Below, piece after piece: positions 1 through 14,088 of a stretch of DNA of 64,000 bases. The notes beneath the pieces are model-generated. The model saw nothing but the letters and a program-made list of their open reading frames with translations, did not search any database and was not told the origin of the DNA. This stretch comes from Eledone cirrhosa (Eukaryota; Mollusca; Cephalopoda; Octopoda; Eledonidae), in contig OZ024748.1 in NCBI GenBank assembly GCA_964016885.1, forward strand, positions 37,543,047 to 37,607,046. The letters are read 5' to 3'. Within the stretch, counting starts at the first letter, position 1, and every line of letters starts with the position of its first letter. The position numbers and the translations under genes were made by a program.

Positions 1-3000
1 TTAACTACCACTAGATCTAGTGTGACAATGTCAGTGTCAGGTTTAACTACCTCAAGATCTAGTGTGACAATGTTAGTGTCAGTGTTAACTACCTCTAGAT
101 CTAGTATGACAATGTTAGTGTCAGTGTTAACTACCACTAGATCTAGTATGACAATGTTAGTGTCAGTGTTAACTACCTCTAGATCTAGTATGACAATGTT
201 AGTGTCAGTGTTAACTACCTCAAGATCTAGTGTGACAATGTTAGTGTCAGTGTTAACTACCTCTAGATCTAGTATGACAATGTCAGTGTCAGTGTTAACT
301 ACCACTAGATCTAGTGTGACAATGTTAGTGTCAGTGTTAACTACCTCTAGATCTAGTATGACAATGTTAGTGTCATTGTTAACTACCTCTAGATCTAGTG
401 TGACAATGTTAGTGTCAGTGTTAACTACCTCTAGGTCTAGTATGACAATGTCAGTGTCAGTGTTAACTACCTCTAGATCTAGTATGACAATGTCAGTGTC
501 AGTGTTAACTACCTCTAGATCTAGTATGACAATGTTAGTGTCAGTGTTAACTACCTCTAGATCTAGTGTGACAATGTTAATGTCAGTGTTAACTACCTCT
601 AGATCTAGTATGACAATGTTAGTGTCAGTGTTAACTACCACTAGATCTAGTATGACAATGTTAGTGTCAGTGTTAACTACCTCTAGATCTAGTATGGCAA
701 TGTCAGTGTCAGTGTTAACTACCTCTAGATCTAGTATGACAATGTTAGTGTCAGTGTTAACTACCTCTAGATCTAGTATGACAATGTCAGTGTCAGTGTT
801 AACTACCACTAGATCTAGTGTGACAATGTCAGTGTCAGGTTTAACTACCTCAAGATCTAGTGTGACAATGTTAGTGTCAGTGTTAACTACCTCTAGATCT
901 AGTATGACAATGTCAGTGTCAGTGTTAACTACCACTAGATCTAGTGTGACAATGTCAGTGTCAGGTTTAACTACCTCAAGATCTAGTGTGACAATGTTAG
1001 TGTCAGTGTTAACTACCTCTAGATCTAGTATGACAATGTCAGTGTCATTGTTAACTATCTCTAGATCTAGTGTGACAATATCAGTGTCAGGGTTAACTAC
1101 CTCAAGATCGAGTGTGACAATGTTAGTGTCAGTGTTAACAACCTCTAGATCTAGTATGACAATGTTAGTGTCAGTGTTAACTACCTCTAGATCTAGTATG
1201 ACAATGTCAGTGTCAGGGTTAACTACCTCAAGATCTAGTATGACAATGTCAGTGTCAGTGTTAACTACCTCTAGATCTAGTGAGACGATGTTAGTGTCAG
1301 TGTTAACTACCTGTAGATCTAGTATGACAATGTCAGTGTCAGGGTTAACTACCTCTAGATCTACTATGACAATGTTAGTGTCAGTGTTAACTACCACTAG
1401 ATCTAGTGTGACAATGTTAGTGTCAGTGTTAACTACCTCTAGATCTAGTGTGACAATGTTAGTGTCAGTGTTAACTACCACTAGATCTAGTATGACAATG
1501 TCAGTGTCAGTGTTAACTACCTCTAGATCTAGTATGACAATGTTAGTGTCAGTGTTAACTACCACTAGATCTAGTGTTACAATGTCAGTGTCAGTGTTAA
1601 CTACCTCAAGATCTAGTGTGACAATGTTAGTGTCAGTGTTAACTACCTCTAGATCTAGTGTGACAATGTTAGTGTCAGTGTTAACTACCACTAGATCTAG
1701 TATGACAATGTCACTGTCAGTGTTAACTACCTCTAGATCTAGTATGACAATGTTAGTGTCAGTGTTAACTACCACTAGATCTAGTGTGACAATGTCAGTG
1801 TCAGTGTTATCTACCTCAAGATCTAGTATGACAATGTCAGTGTCAGTGTTACCTACCTCTAGATCTAGTGTGACAATGTTAGTGTCAGTGTTAACTACCT
1901 CTAGATCTAGTGTGACAATGTTAGTGTCAGTGTTAACTACCTCTAGATATAGTATGACAATGTCAGTGTCAGTGTTAACTACCTCTAGATCTAGTATGCC
2001 AATGTTAGTGTCAGTGTTAACTACCTCAAGATCTAGTGTGACAATGTTAGTGTCAGTGTTAACTACTTCTAGATCTAGTGTGACAATGTTAGTGTCAGTG
2101 TTAACTACCACTAGATCTAGTATGACAATGTCAGTGTCAGTGTTAACTACCTCTAGATCTAGTGTGACAATGTTAGTGTCAGTGTTAACTACCACTAGAT
2201 CTAGTATGACAATGTAAGTGTCAGTGTTAACTACCTCTAGATCTAGTATGACAATGTTAGTGTCAGTGTTAACTACCTCTAGATCTAGTGTGACAATGTC
2301 AGTGTCAGTGTTAACTACCTCAAGATCTAGTGTGACAATGTTAGTGTCAGTGTTAACTACCTCTAGATCTAGTGTGACAATGTTAGTGTCAGTGTTAACT
2401 ACCTCTAGATCTAGTATGACAATGTCAGTGTCAGTGTTAACTACCTCTAGATCTAGTATGACAATTTCAGTGTCAGTGTTAACTACCTCTAGATCTAGTA
2501 TGTCAATGTCAGTGTCAGGGTTAACTACCTCTAGATCTAGTGTGACAATGTTAGTGTCAGTGTTAACTACCACAAGATCTAGTATGACAATGTTAGTGTC
2601 AGTGTTAACTACCTCTAGATCTAGTGTGACAATGTTAGTGTCAGTGTTAACTACCTGTAGATCTAGTATGACAATGTCAGTGTCAGGGTTAACTACCTCT
2701 AGATCTACTATGACAATGTTAGTGTCAGTGTTAACTACCACTAGATCTAGTATGACAATGTCAGTGTCAGGGTTAACTACCTCTAGATCTAGTATGACAA
2801 TGTTAGTGTCAGTGTTAACTACCTCTAGATCTAGTATGACAATGTTAGTGTCAGTGTTAACTACCTCTAGATCTAGTATGACAATGTCAGTGTCAGGGTT
2901 AACTACCTCTAGATCTAGTATGACAATGTTAGTGTCAGTGTTAACTACCTCTAGATCTAGTATGACAATGTTAGTGTCAGTGTTAAATACCACTAGATCT

Positions 3001-3984
3001 AGTATGACAATGTCAGTGTCAGGGTTAACTACCTCTAGATCTAGTATGACAATGTTAGTGTCAGTGTTAACTACCTCTAGATCTAGTATGACAATGTTAG
3101 TGTCAGTGTTAACTACCTCAAGATCTAGTATGACAATGTTCGTGTCAGTGTTAACTACCTCTAGATATAGTATGACAATGTCAGTGTCAGGGTTAACTAC
3201 CTCTAGATCTAGTATGACAATGTTAGTGTCAGTGTTAACTACCTCTAGATCTAGTATGACAATGTTAGTGTCAGTGTTAACTACCTCTAGATCTAGTATG
3301 ACAATGTTCGTGTCAGTGTTAACTACCTCTAGATATAGTATGACAATGTCAGTGTCAGTGTTAACTACCACTAGATCTAGTGTGACAATGTCAGTGTCAG
3401 TGTTAACTACCACAAGATCTAGTGTGACAATGTTAGTGTCAGTGTTAACTACCTCTAGATCTAGTATGACAATGTTAGTGTCAGTGTTAACTACCACTAG
3501 ATCTAGTGTGACAATGTCAGTGTCAGTGTTAACTACCTCAAGATCTAGTGTGACAATGTTAGTGTCAGTGTTAACTACCTCTAGATCTAGTGTGACAATG
3601 TTAGTGTCAGTGTTAACTACCACTAGATCTAGTATGACAATGTCAGTGTCAGTGTTAACTACCTCTAGATCTAGTGTGACAATGTTAGTGTCAGTGTTAA
3701 CTACCACTAGATCTAGTATGACAATGTCAGTGTCAGTGTTAACTACCTCTAGATCTAGTATGACAATGTTAGTGTCAGTGTTAACTACCTCTAGATCTAG
3801 TGTGACAATGTCAGTGTCAGTGTTAACTACCTCAAGATCTAGTGTGACAATGTTAGTGTCAGTGTTAACTACCTCTAGATCTAGTGTGACAATGTTAGTG
3901 TCAGTGTTAACTACCTCTAGATCTAGTGTGACAATGTTAGTGTCAGTGTTAACTACCACTAGATCTAGTATGACAATGTCATAG
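1..3984. repeat. Domain A HOR block A1 (left end cut by window)
   Basis: This block ends with the 36-mer at 3949-3984. The TTA-to-TAA marker is at 2215-2217, so the distal part (2218-3984) is 1,767 bp. That part matches 6748-8514 almost perfectly; the one difference noted is TTAAATACC near 2985 here against TTAACTACC there. Position 1 aligns with 4531 (offset 4,530), but the ATTGTTAAC marker near 373 aligns with 4105 (offset 3,732), so block A2 has 19 more 42-mers in between. Confidence 0.93.
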
Positions 3985-6900
3985 TTAACTACCTCTAGAT
4001 CTAGTATGACAATGTCAGTGTCAGTGTTAACTACCTCTAGATCTAGTGTGACAATGTTAGTGTCAGTGTTAACTACCTCTAGATCTAGTATGACAATGTT
4101 AGTGTCATTGTTAACTACCTCTAGATCTAGTGTGACAATGTTAGTGTCAGTGTTAACTACCTCTAGATCTAGTATGACAATGTCAGTGTCAGTGTTAACT
4201 ACCTCTAGATCTAGTATGACAATGTCAGTGTCAGTGTTAACTACCTCTAGGTCTAGTATGACAATGTTAGTGTCAGTGTTAACTACCTCTAGATCTAGTG
4301 TGACAATGTTAATGTCAGTGTTAACTACCTCTAGATCTAGTATGACAATGTTAGTGTCAGTGTTAACTACCACTAGATCTAGTATGACAATGTTAGTGTC
4401 AGTGTTAACTACCTCTAGATCTAGTATGGCAATGTCAGTGTCAGTGTTAACTACCTCTAGATCTAGTATGACAATGTTAGTGTCAGTGTTAACTACCTCT
4501 AGATCTAGTATGACAATGTCAGTGTCAGTGTTAACTACCACTAGATCTAGTGTGACAATGTCAGTGTCAGGTTTAACTACCTCAAGATCTAGTGTGACAA
4601 TGTTAGTGTCAGTGTTAACTACCTCTAGATCTAGTATGACAATGTCAGTGTCAGTGTTAACTACCACTAGATCTAGTGTGACAATGTCAGTGTCAGGTTT
4701 AACTACCTCAAGATCTAGTGTGACAATGTTAGTGTCAGTGTTAACTACCACTAGATCTAGTATGATAATGTTAGTGTCAGTGTTAACTACCTCTAGATCT
4801 AGTATGACAATGTTAGTGTCAGTGTTAACTACCTCTAGATCTAGTATGACAATGTCAGTGTCATTGTTAACTATCTCTAGATCTAGTGTGACAATATCAG
4901 TGTCAGGGTTAACTACCTCAAGATCGAGTGTGACAATGTTAGTGTCAGTGTTAACAACCTCTAGATCTAGTATGACAATGTTAGTGTCAGTGTTAACTAC
5001 CTCTAGATCTAGTATGACAATGTCAGTGTCAGGGTTAACTACCTCAAGATCTAGTATGACAATGTCAGTGTCAGTGTTAACTACCTCTAGATCTAGTGAG
5101 ACAATGTTAGTGTCAGTGTTAACTACCTGTAGATCTAGTATGACAATGTCAGTGTCAGGGTTAACTACCTCTAGATCTACTATGACAATGTTAGTGTCAG
5201 TGTTAACTACCACTAGATCTAGTGTGACAATGTTAGTGTCAGTGTTAACTACCTCTAGATCTAGTGTGACAATGTTAGTGTCAGTGTTAACTACCACTAG
5301 ATCTAGTATGACAATGTCAGTGTCAGTGTTAACTACCTCTAGATCTAGTATGACAATGTTAGTGTCAGTGTTAACTACCACTAGATCTAGTGTGACAATG
5401 TTAGTGTCAGTGTTAACTACCTCTAGATCTAGTATGACAATGTCAGTGTCAGTGTTAACTACCACTAGATCTAGTGTGACAATGTCAGTGTCAGGTTTAA
5501 CTACCTCAAGATCTAGTGTGACAATGTTAGTGTCAGTGTTAACTACCTCTAGATCTAGTATGACAATGTCAGTGTCATTGTTAACTATCTCTAGATCTAG
5601 TGTGACAATATCAGTGTCAGGGTTAACTACCTCAAGATCGAGTGTGACAATGTTAGTGTCAGTGTTAACAACCTCTAGATCTAGTATGACAATGTTAGTG
5701 TCAGTGTTAACTACCTCTAGATCTAGTATGACAATGTCAGTGTCAGGGTTAACTACCTCAAGATCTAGTATGACAATGTCAGTGTCAGTGTTAACTACCT
5801 CTAGATCTAGTGAGACGATGTTAGTGTCAGTGTTAACTACCTGTAGATCTAGTATGACAATGTCAGTGTCAGGGTTAACTACCTCTAGATCTACTATGAC
5901 AATGTTAGTGTCAGTGTTAACTACCACTAGATCTAGTGTGACAATGTTAGTGTCAGTGTTAACTACCTCTAGATCTAGTGTGACAATGTTAGTGTCAGTG
6001 TTAACTACCACTAGATCTAGTATGACAATGTCAGTGTCAGTGTTAACTACCTCTAGATCTAGTATGACAATGTTAGTGTCAGTGTTAACTACCACTAGAT
6101 CTAGTGTGACAATGTCAGTGTCAGTGTTAACTACCTCAAGATCTAGTGTGACAATGTTAGTGTCAGTGTTAACTACCTCTAGATCTAGTGTGACAATGTT
6201 AGTGTCAGTGTTAACTACCACTAGATCTAGTATGACAATGTCACTGTCAGTGTTAACTACCTCTAGATCTAGTATGACAATGTTAGTGTCAGTGTTAACT
6301 ACCACTAGATCTAGTGTGACAATGTCAGTGTCAGTGTTATCTACCTCAAGATCTAGTATGACAATGTCAGTGTCAGTGTTACCTACCTCTAGATCTAGTG
6401 TGACAATGTTAGTGTCAGTGTTAACTACCTCTAGATCTAGTGTGACAATGTTAGTGTCAGTGTTAACTACCTCTAGATATAGTATGACAATGTCAGTGTC
6501 AGTGTTAACTACCTCTAGATCTAGTATGCCAATGTTAGTGTCAGTGTTAACTACCTCAAGATCTAGTGTGACAATGTTAGTGTCAGTGTTAACTACTTCT
6601 AGATCTAGTGTGACAATGTTAGTGTCAGTGTTAACTACCACTAGATCTAGTATGACAATGTCAGTGTCAGTGTTAACTACCTCTAGATCTAGTGTGACAA
6701 TGTTAGTGTCAGTGTTAACTACCACTAGATCTAGTATGACAATGTAAGTGTCAGTGTTAACTACCTCTAGATCTAGTATGACAATGTTAGTGTCAGTGTT
6801 AACTACCTCTAGATCTAGTGTGACAATGTCAGTGTCAGTGTTAACTACCTCAAGATCTAGTGTGACAATGTTAGTGTCAGTGTTAACTACCTCTAGATCT

Positions 6901-8514
6901 AGTGTGACAATGTTAGTGTCAGTGTTAACTACCTCTAGATCTAGTATGACAATGTCAGTGTCAGTGTTAACTACCTCTAGATCTAGTATGACAATTTCAG
7001 TGTCAGTGTTAACTACCTCTAGATCTAGTATGTCAATGTCAGTGTCAGGGTTAACTACCTCTAGATCTAGTGTGACAATGTTAGTGTCAGTGTTAACTAC
7101 CACAAGATCTAGTATGACAATGTTAGTGTCAGTGTTAACTACCTCTAGATCTAGTGTGACAATGTTAGTGTCAGTGTTAACTACCTGTAGATCTAGTATG
7201 ACAATGTCAGTGTCAGGGTTAACTACCTCTAGATCTACTATGACAATGTTAGTGTCAGTGTTAACTACCACTAGATCTAGTATGACAATGTCAGTGTCAG
7301 GGTTAACTACCTCTAGATCTAGTATGACAATGTTAGTGTCAGTGTTAACTACCTCTAGATCTAGTATGACAATGTTAGTGTCAGTGTTAACTACCTCTAG
7401 ATCTAGTATGACAATGTCAGTGTCAGGGTTAACTACCTCTAGATCTAGTATGACAATGTTAGTGTCAGTGTTAACTACCTCTAGATCTAGTATGACAATG
7501 TTAGTGTCAGTGTTAACTACCACTAGATCTAGTATGACAATGTCAGTGTCAGGGTTAACTACCTCTAGATCTAGTATGACAATGTTAGTGTCAGTGTTAA
7601 CTACCTCTAGATCTAGTATGACAATGTTAGTGTCAGTGTTAACTACCTCAAGATCTAGTATGACAATGTTCGTGTCAGTGTTAACTACCTCTAGATATAG
7701 TATGACAATGTCAGTGTCAGGGTTAACTACCTCTAGATCTAGTATGACAATGTTAGTGTCAGTGTTAACTACCTCTAGATCTAGTATGACAATGTTAGTG
7801 TCAGTGTTAACTACCTCTAGATCTAGTATGACAATGTTCGTGTCAGTGTTAACTACCTCTAGATATAGTATGACAATGTCAGTGTCAGTGTTAACTACCA
7901 CTAGATCTAGTGTGACAATGTCAGTGTCAGTGTTAACTACCACAAGATCTAGTGTGACAATGTTAGTGTCAGTGTTAACTACCTCTAGATCTAGTATGAC
8001 AATGTTAGTGTCAGTGTTAACTACCACTAGATCTAGTGTGACAATGTCAGTGTCAGTGTTAACTACCTCAAGATCTAGTGTGACAATGTTAGTGTCAGTG
8101 TTAACTACCTCTAGATCTAGTGTGACAATGTTAGTGTCAGTGTTAACTACCACTAGATCTAGTATGACAATGTCAGTGTCAGTGTTAACTACCTCTAGAT
8201 CTAGTGTGACAATGTTAGTGTCAGTGTTAACTACCACTAGATCTAGTATGACAATGTCAGTGTCAGTGTTAACTACCTCTAGATCTAGTATGACAATGTT
8301 AGTGTCAGTGTTAACTACCTCTAGATCTAGTGTGACAATGTCAGTGTCAGTGTTAACTACCTCAAGATCTAGTGTGACAATGTTAGTGTCAGTGTTAACT
8401 ACCTCTAGATCTAGTGTGACAATGTTAGTGTCAGTGTTAACTACCTCTAGATCTAGTGTGACAATGTTAGTGTCAGTGTTAACTACCACTAGATCTAGTA
8501 TGACAATGTCATAG
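3985..8514. repeat. Domain A HOR block A2, 4,530 bp
   Basis: The length fits 107 units of 42 bp plus one 36-mer (8479-8514). The TAA marker is at 6745-6747. It is the longest block of domain A because of an internal tandem duplication: the CATTGTTAACTATCTC signature occurs at 4862 and again at 5576, 714 bp (17 units) apart, and the units after it are repeated too. The 1,767-bp distal part is shared with block A1. Confidence 0.93.
4844..6271. repeat. 714-bp local tandem duplication inside block A2
   Basis: A run of 17 units containing CATTGTTAACTATCTC, ACAATATCAG, GATCGAG, TTAACAACC, TGAGAC and ACCTGTAG is present twice in a row (signatures at 4862 and 5576). One visible difference is GAGACAATG in the first copy and GAGACGATG in the second. 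Blocks A1 and A3 have the run once. Boundaries are approximate. Confidence 0.85.
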
Positions 8515-10440
8515 TTAACTACCTCTAGATCTAGTATGACAATGTCAGTGTCAGTGTTAACTACCTCTAGATCTAGTGTGACAATGTTAGTGTCAGTGTT
8601 AACTACCTCTAGATCTAGTATGACAATGTTAGTGTCATTGTTAACTACCTCTAGATCTAGTGTGACAATGTTAGTGTCAGTGTTAACTACCTCTAGATCT
8701 AGTATGACAATGTCAGTGTCAGTGTTAACTACCTCTAGATCTAGTATGACAATGTCAGTGTCAGTGTTAACTACCTCTAGATCTAGTATGACAATGTTAG
8801 TGTCAGTGTTAACTACCTCTAGATCTAGTGTGACAATGTTAATGTCAGTGTTAACTACCTCTAGATCTAGTATGACAATGTTAGTGTCAGTGTTAACTAC
8901 CACTAGATCTAGTATGACAATGTTAGTGTCAGTGTTAACTACCTCTAGATCTAGTATGGCAATGTCAGTGTCAGTGTTAACTACCTCTAGATCTAGTATG
9001 ACAATGTTAGTGTCAGTGTTAACTACCTCTAGATCTAGTATGACAATGTCAGTGTCAGTGTTAACTACCACTAGATCTAGTGTGACAATGTCAGTGTCAG
9101 GTTTAACTACCTCAAGATCTAGTGTGACAATGTTAGTGTCAGTGTTAACTACCACTAGATCTAGTATGATAATGTTAGTGTCAGTGTTAACTACCTCTAG
9201 ATCTAGTATGACAATGTTAGTGTCAGTGTTAACTACCTCTAGATCTAGTATGACAATGTCAGTGTCATTGTTAACTATCTCTAGATCTAGTGTGACAATA
9301 TCAGTGTCAGGGTTAACTACCTCAAGATCGAGTGTGACAATGTTAGTGTCAGTGTTAACAACCTCTAGATCTAGTATGACAATGTTAGTGTCAGTGTTAA
9401 CTACCTCTAGATCTAGTATGACAATGTCAGTGTCAGGGTTAACTACCTCAAGATCTAGTATGACAATGTCAGTGTCAGTGTTAACTACCTCTAGATCTAG
9501 TGAGACAATGTTAGTGTCAGTGTTAACTACCTGTAGATCTAGTATGACAATGTCAGTGTCAGGGTTAACTACCTCTAGATCTACTATGACAATGTTAGTG
9601 TCAGTGTTAACTACCACTAGATCTAGTGTGACAATGTTAGTGTCAGTGTTAACTACCTCTAGATCTAGTGTGACAATGTTAGTGTCAGTGTTAACTACCA
9701 CTAGATCTAGTATGACAATGTCAGTGTCAGTGTTAACTACCTCTAGATCTAGTATGACAATGTTAGTGTCAGTGTTAACTACCACTAGATCTAGTGTGAC
9801 AATGTCAGTGTCAGTGTTAACTACCTCAAGATCTAGTGTGACAATGTTAGTGTCAGTGTTAACTACCACTAGATCTAGTGTGACAATGTCAGTGTCAGTG
9901 TTAACTACCTCAAGATCTAGTGTGACAATGTTAGTGTCAGTGTTAACTACCTCTAGATCTAGTGTGACAATGTTAGTGTCAGTGTTAACTACCACTAGAT
10001 CTAGTATGACAATGTCAGTGTCAGTGTTAACTACCTCTAGATCTAGTGTGACAATGTTAGTGTCAGTGTTAACTACCACTAGATCTAGTATGACAATGTC
10101 AGTGTCAGTGTTAACTACCTCTAGATCTAGTATGACAATGTTAGTGTCAGTGTTAACTACCTCTAGATCTAGTGTGACAATGTCAGTGTCAGTGTTAACT
10201 ACCTCAAGATCTAGTGTGACAATGTTAGTGTCAGTGTTAACTACCTCTAGATCTAGTGTGACAATGTCAGTGTCAGTGTTAACTACCTCAAGATCTAGTG
10301 TGACAATGTTAGTGTCAGTGTTAACTACCTCTAGATCTAGTGTGACAATGTTAGTGTCAGTGTTAACTACCTCTAGATCTAGTGTGACAATGTTAGTGTC
10401 AGTGTTAACTACCACTAGATCTAGTATGACAATGTCATAG
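8515..10440. repeat. Domain A HOR block A3, 1,926 bp (contracted)
   Basis: The length fits 45 units of 42 bp plus one 36-mer (10405-10440). It starts like A2 and ends like the other blocks but lacks the ATGTAAGTG marker and most of the middle. The proximal part (to about 9,860) therefore joins a distal block end directly, as expected from unequal exchange. Near 10,170-10,340 a two-unit pattern (TGTGACAATGTCAG followed by a TCAAGATCT unit) is repeated twice in a row. Confidence 0.92.
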
Positions 10441-13400
10441 TTAACTACCTCTAGATCTAGTATGACAATGTCAGTGTCAGTGTTAACTACCTCTAGATCT
10501 AGTGTGACAATGTTAGTGTCAGTGTTAACTACCTCTAGATCTAGTATGACAATGTTAGTGTCATTGTTAACTACCTCTAGATCTAGTATGACAATGTCAG
10601 TGTCAGTGTTAACTACCTCTAGATCTAGTATGACAATGTTAGTGTCAGTGTTAACTACCTCTAGATCTAGTGTGACAATGTTAATGTCAGTGTTAACTAC
10701 CTCTAGATCTAGTATGACAATGTTAGTGTCAGTGTTAACTACCACTAGATCTAGTATGACAATGTTAGTGTCAGTGTTAACTACCTCTAGATCTAGTATG
10801 GCAATGTCAGTGTCAGTGTTAACTACCTCTAGATCTAGTATGACAATGTTAGTGTCAGTGTTAACTACCTCTAGATCTAGTATGACAATGTCAGTGTCAG
10901 TGTTAACTACCACTAGATCTAGTGTGACAATGTCAGTGTCAGGTTTAACTACCTCAAGATCTAGTGTGACAATGTTAGTGTCAGTGTTAACTACCTCTAG
11001 ATCTAGTATGACAATGTCAGTGTCAGTGTTAACTACCACTAGATCTAGTGTGACAATGTCAGTGTCAGGTTTAACTACCTCAAGATCTAGTGTGACAATG
11101 TTAGTGTCAGTGTTAACTACCACTAGATCTAGTATGATAATGTTAGTGTCAGTGTTAACTACCTCTAGATCTAGTATGACAATGTTAGTGTCAGTGTTAA
11201 CTACCTCTAGATCTAGTATGACAATGTCAGTGTCATTGTTAACTATCTCTAGATCTAGTGTGACAATATCAGTGTCAGGGTTAACTACCTCAAGATCGAG
11301 TGTGACAATGTTAGTGTCAGTGTTAACAACCTCTAGATCTAGTATGACAATGTTAGTGTCAGTGTTAACTACCTCTAGATCTAGTATGACAATGTCAGTG
11401 TCAGGGTTAACTACCTCAAGATCTAGTATGACAATGTCAGTGTCAGTGTTAACTACCTCTAGATCTAGTGAGACAATGTTAGTGTCAGTGTTAACTACCT
11501 GTAGATCTAGTATGACAATGTCAGTGTCAGGGTTAACTACCTCTAGATCTACTATGACAATGTTAGTGTCAGTGTTAACTACCACTAGATCTAGTGTGAC
11601 AATGTTAGTGTCAGTGTTAACTACCTCTAGATCTAGTGTGACAATGTTAGTGTCAGTGTTAACTACCACTAGATCTAGTATGACAATGTCAGTGTCAGTG
11701 TTAACTACCTCTAGATCTAGTATGACAATGTTAGTGTCAGTGTTAACTACCACTAGATCTAGTGTGACAATGTCAGTGTCAGTGTTAACTACCTCAAGAT
11801 CTAGTGTGACAATGTTAGTGTCAGTGTTAACTACCTCTAGATCTAGTGTGACAATGTTAGTGTCAGTGTTAACTACCACTAGATCTAGTATGACAATGTC
11901 ACTGTCAGTGTTAACTACCTCTAGATCTAGTATGACAATGTTAGTGTCAGTGTTAACTACCACTAGATCTAGTGTGACAATGTCAGTGTCAGTGTTATCT
12001 ACCTCAAGATCTAGTATGACAATGTCAGTGTCAGTGTTACCTACCTCTAGATCTAGTGTGACAATGTTAGTGTCAGTGTTAACTACCTCTAGATCTAGTG
12101 TGACAATGTTAGTGTCAGTGTTAACTACCTCTAGATATAGTATGACAATGTCAGTGTCAGTGTTAACTACCTCTAGATCTAGTATGCCAATGTTAGTGTC
12201 AGTGTTAACTACCTCAAGATCTAGTGTGACAATGTTAGTGTCAGTGTTAACTACCTCTAGATCTAGTGTGACAATGTTAGTGTCAGTGTTAACTACCACT
12301 AGATCTAGTATGACAATGTCAGTGTCAGTGTTAACTACCTCTAGATCTAGTGTGACAATGTTAGTGTCAGTGTTAACTACCACTAGATCTAGTATGACAA
12401 TGTAAGTGTCAGTGTTAACTACCTCTAGATCTAGTATGACAATGTTAGTGTCAGTGTTAACTACCTCTAGATCTAGTGTGACAATGTCAGTGTCAGTGTT
12501 AACTACCTCAAGATCTAGTGTGACAATGTTAGTGTCAGTGTTAACTACCTCTAGATCTAGTGTGACAATGTTAGTGTCAGTGTTAACTACCTCTAGATCT
12601 AGTATGACAATGTCAGTGTCAGTGTTAACTACCTCTAGATCTAGTATGACAATTTCAGTGTCAGTGTTAACTACCTCTAGATCTAGTATGTCAATGTCAG
12701 TGTCAGGGTTAACTACCTCTAGATCTAGTGTGACAATGTTAGTGTCAGTGTTAACTACCACAAGATCTAGTATGACAATGTTAGTGTCAGTGTTAACTAC
12801 CTCTAGATCTAGTGTGACAATGTTAGTGTCAGTGTTAACTACCTGTAGATCTAGTATGACAATGTCAGTGTCAGGGTTAACTACCTCTAGATCTACTATG
12901 ACAATGTTAGTGTCAGTGTTAACTACCACTAGATCTAGTATGACAATGTCAGTGTCAGGGTTAACTACCTCTAGATCTAGTATGACAATGTTAGTGTCAG
13001 TGTTAACTACCTCTAGATCTAGTATGACAATGTTAGTGTCAGTGTTAACTACCTCTAGATCTAGTAAGACAATGTCAGTGTCAGGGTTAACTACCTCTAG
13101 ATCTAGTATGACAATGTTAGTGTCAGTGTTAACTACCTCTAGATCTAGTATGACAATGTTAGTGTCAGTGTTAACTACCACTAGATCTAGTATGACAATG
13201 TCAGTGTCAGGGTTAACTACCTCTAGATCTAGTATGACAATGTTAGTGTCAGTGTTAACTACCTCTAGATCTAGTATGACAATGTTAGTGTCAGTGTTAA
13301 CTACCTCAAGATCTAGTATGACAATGTTCGTGTCAGTGTTAACTACCTCTAGATATAGTATGACAATGTCAGTGTCAGGGTTAACTACCTCTAGATCTAG

Positions 13401-14088
13401 TATGACAATGTTAGTGTCAGTGTTAACTACCTCTAGATCTAGTATGACAATGTTAGTGTCAGTGTTAACTACCTCTAGATCTAGTATGACAGTGTTCGTG
13501 TCAGTGTTAACTACCTCTAGATATAGTATGACAATGTCAGTGTCAGTGTTAACTACCACTAGATCTAGTGTGACAATGTCAGTGTCAGTGTTAACTACCT
13601 CAAGATCTAGTGTGACAATGTTAGTGTCAGTGTTAACTACCTCTAGATCTAGTATGACAATGTTAGTGTCAGTGTTAACTACCACTAGATCTAGTGTGAC
13701 AATGTCAGTGTCAGTGTTAACTACCTCAAGATCTAGTGTGACAATGTTAGTGTCAGTGTTAACTACCTCTAGATCTAGTGTGACAATGTTAGTGTCAGTG
13801 TTAACTACCACTAGATCTAGTATGACAATGTCAGTGTCAGTGTTAACTACCTCTAGATCTAGTATGACAATGTTAGTGTCAGTGTTAACTACCTCTAGAT
13901 CTAGTGTGACAATGTCAGTGTCAGAGTTAACTACCTCAAGATCTAGTGTGACAATGTTAGTGTCAGTGTTAACTACCTCTAGATCTAGTGTGACAATGTT
14001 AGTGTCAGTGTTAACTACCTCTAGATCTAGTGTGACAATGTTAGTGTCAGTGTTAACTACCACTAGATCTAGTATGACAATGTCATAG
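10441..14088. repeat. Domain A HOR block A4, 3,648 bp
   Basis: The length fits 86 units of 42 bp plus one 36-mer (14053-14088). The TAA marker is at 12403-12405. The distal part, 12406-14088, is the first of five 1,683-bp copies; it is 84 bp (two units) shorter than the 1,767-bp version in A1 and A2. The new variants TAAGAC (near 13,065), ACAGTGTTCG (near 13,490) and CAGAGTTAAC (near 13,922) first appear here and mark the younger subfamily to the right. Confidence 0.93.
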
